In this document: positions 62,724 to 64,000 of the stretch, piece by piece
Layout of the letters: each line of letters begins with the position of its first letter
Numbering within the stretch: the first letter of the stretch is position 1
Assembly (NCBI RefSeq): GCF_902810445.1
Contig: NZ_LR778175.1
Location: 752,501-816,500, forward strand
Reading direction: 5' to 3'
Origin: Candidatus Nitrosacidococcus tergens
Lineage (GTDB): Bacteria > Pseudomonadota > Gammaproteobacteria > Nitrosococcales > Nitrosococcaceae
Length of the DNA stretch: 64,000 nt
Made by a program: the position numbers and the translations under genes
The notes under the pieces: model-generated
Seen by the model: the letters and a program-made list of their open reading frames with translations, nothing else
Told to the model about the DNA's origin: nothing
Database searches by the model: none

Positions 62724-64000
62724 TGGATAAAGTGATGACCACTAGAATTAGTGATTTGGCAAGGTGGATTGGATTTATACGCCAAAAATTGTTTAAACCT
62801 TGTATCGTCTAATATAGCAATATAGCCATGATGAATAATATTTTCATAACTTTGTTCATCTAGGAAATATTTAGGATGATAAATAAGTTGATACTCAATC
62901 TCGTGATTATCCTTCAACAACAAATGCAATTTATGCTGATCTGTAGCCTTGAAAGAGGTTTGGTATTTATCAAAATGTCTATCCCGATAAAGTACTACTC
63001 TAGCCATAGCTCGCCTTACGAAATTCTCCTCTGTATAGAAATAATCTGCAAATAGGTAGAGATTAATTACTGAGCGGTTTTGGGCAAGGATTTTAGAGAA
63101 CCATGCTCGAGTATCTTTAAATAAACTAGAATCGTAGTAACCAAGTTCAGTATAAATATAAGGATTGTATTTTTTAAATATAAAATCCTTAAAGCTATTT
63201 GCTTCTACAACCAGTGCTTGGAATCCAAGAGCAATAAACCCAGCAATGAATATTTTTTTAATTACCCTTGGACGTGTTAAATGCAATACAAAACCAATTA
63301 TCCAAAAAAGGAAAATTATTAAAAATGGGTAGATAGGTGCAAAAAACCTTGTATCTAGTGGATCAAAATAAGATACCGTTGCACTATAAATTGTTAGCCC
63401 AACATAAATACACATGGAAAATACCGGAATACATATGGGAATATATTGCTTGAGATCGCTAAATTGTTTTTTTATCAGCATGCTATATAAAAAAAGAAAA
63501 ATAGCAAACAAGCATAAAAATAAAATCGCTTGGTTATCACCTGTAATAGTATTTATAAATCTTTCAATATTTATTGAAGCACCCCAAGGGGATGGAGTTC
63601 TTGGCCCATGGAAAGTTTTATCTTTTAAATAATTCCTAATTACCCATAATACAGATGGGATGGTTGATACTATTACTAGTAGATAATATTTAAGTGAGCT
63701 AAAAGTAAATAATTTCTTATCAATTGCTCTGATAAAAAAAACATATAAAGCAAATAAACAAATAGCATAATAACCAAGATATCGAGTGAGTGCCGTCAGC
63801 GATACAAGTATGGAAACAAAAATTAAATTTTTAAAATGATCTGTCTTATAGTGTTTCATTAAAAAATAAACAATAGCTAGGGAGAAAGCAGTAAAAAGAT
63901 TCTCACTCCATGCGTATTGATATATGTATATAAAATTAATATTAAAGATGAGTAATGCTACTGCGAAAATTCTTAGATAGACTCCGTATTCAAATTCAAA
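62714..64000 (-). CDS. Polytopic membrane protein, GT-C/ArnT-like, N-terminus beyond window
   Basis: The frame is open to the window edge, so the gene starts beyond 64000; the ATG at 63859 is internal. At least 428 residues are visible, with about eight hydrophobic segments followed by a soluble C-terminal domain of about 140 residues. AWSENLFTAFSLAIVYF near the visible N-terminus recalls the W-x-E-N/S-L-F region of GT-39/GT-83-type transferases. A lipid-linked-sugar glycosyltransferase is likely. It is the first visible gene of the DprE-like operon. Confidence 0.78.
   Translation of the reverse strand, partial: FEFEYGVYLRIFAVALLIFNINFIYIYQYAWSENLFTAFSLAIVYFLMKHYKTDHFKNLIFVSILVSLTALTRYLGYYAICLFALYVFFIRAIDKKLFTFSSLKYYLLVIVSTIPSVLWVIRNYLKDKTFHGPRTPSPWGASINIERFINTITGDNQAILFLCLFAIFLFLYSMLIKKQFSDLKQYIPICIPVFSMCIYVGLTIYSATVSYFDPLDTRFFAPIYPFLIIFLFWIIGFVLHLTRPRVIKKIFIAGFIALGFQALVVEANSFKDFIFKKYNPYIYTELGYYDSSLFKDTRAWFSKILAQNRSVINLYLFADYFYTEENFVRRAMARVVLYRDRHFDKYQTSFKATDQHKLHLLLKDNHEIEYQLIYHPKYFLDEQSYENIIHHGYIAILDDTRFKQFLAYKSNPPCQITNSSGHHFIQCL

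Overview
The window is a stretch of AT-rich bacterial chromosome (GC in the upper 30s percent by eye) from a gammaproteobacterium. Evidence for this is the gene order accA-tilS-pyrG-kdsA-eno-ftsB-ispD-ispF, a CysG-type siroheme synthase, an AmpD amidase, AcnA aconitase, and an rRNA operon ending 23S-5S. The hopanoid genes hpnI-hpnJ-hpnK-hpnL, the low GC and the compact layout would fit a small-genome member of the Nitrosococcus/Chromatiales lineage such as the acid-tolerant ammonia oxidisers. That last placement is inference; no nitrification gene lies in the window.

Layout. 1-2880: 3' part of an rRNA operon (23S without its first few hundred bases, 5S, terminator). 2890-8670: ABC exporter, tRNA-Leu(CAA), then queA, trmJ, cysE and a NifS/IscS-type cysteine desulfurase, closed by a terminator. 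8692-14064: Bax-inhibitor-like membrane protein, tRNA-Ser(UGA), an Ada protein lacking its AraC domain, an unknown exported protein, acnA. 14047-15610: three genes matching traK-traL-traM of IncP (RP4-type) conjugation, with no relaxase. 15942-20264: hpnIJKL, for making the cyclitol-ether head group of bacteriohopanepolyols. 20257-23249: membrane proteins including a short PuuD-like gene with an unlisted 31-codon gene before it, and two thioredoxin-like proteins. 23267-29389: cysZ-like, thiG, thiS, an unknown membrane protein, mfd. 29452-33212: DUF2490 outer-membrane protein, sensor kinase and NtrC-type sigma-54 activator, with a near-consensus sigma-54 promoter upstream. 33567-43244: ferredoxin, lapA, arsC, wrbA, birA, coaX, tRNA-Thr(UGU), a PerM-type permease, a rhodanese, a YqeC-like protein, ferredoxin-NADP reductase, and glcF/glcE without glcD. 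43371-54436: dnaE and the long essential-gene run. 54443-58246: alpha/beta hydrolase, cysG, nadC, ampD. 58236-64000: a six-gene minus-strand operon with DprE1- and DprE2-like enzymes, a HAD phosphatase, a GtrA-type protein and two large membrane proteins of GT-C appearance, the last running off the window.

How the genes work together. Two envelope-lipid themes stand out: hopanoid head-group synthesis (hpnIJKL) and a likely polyprenyl-phosphate pentose pathway (DprE1/DprE2-like). The kinase/sigma-54 activator pair probably controls its own operon and the outer-membrane protein. The TraKLM-like block is the only clear trace of a mobile element; no transposase, integrase, phage gene or CRISPR array was seen. 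Four convergent gene pairs overlap at their 3' ends, which suggests a streamlined genome.
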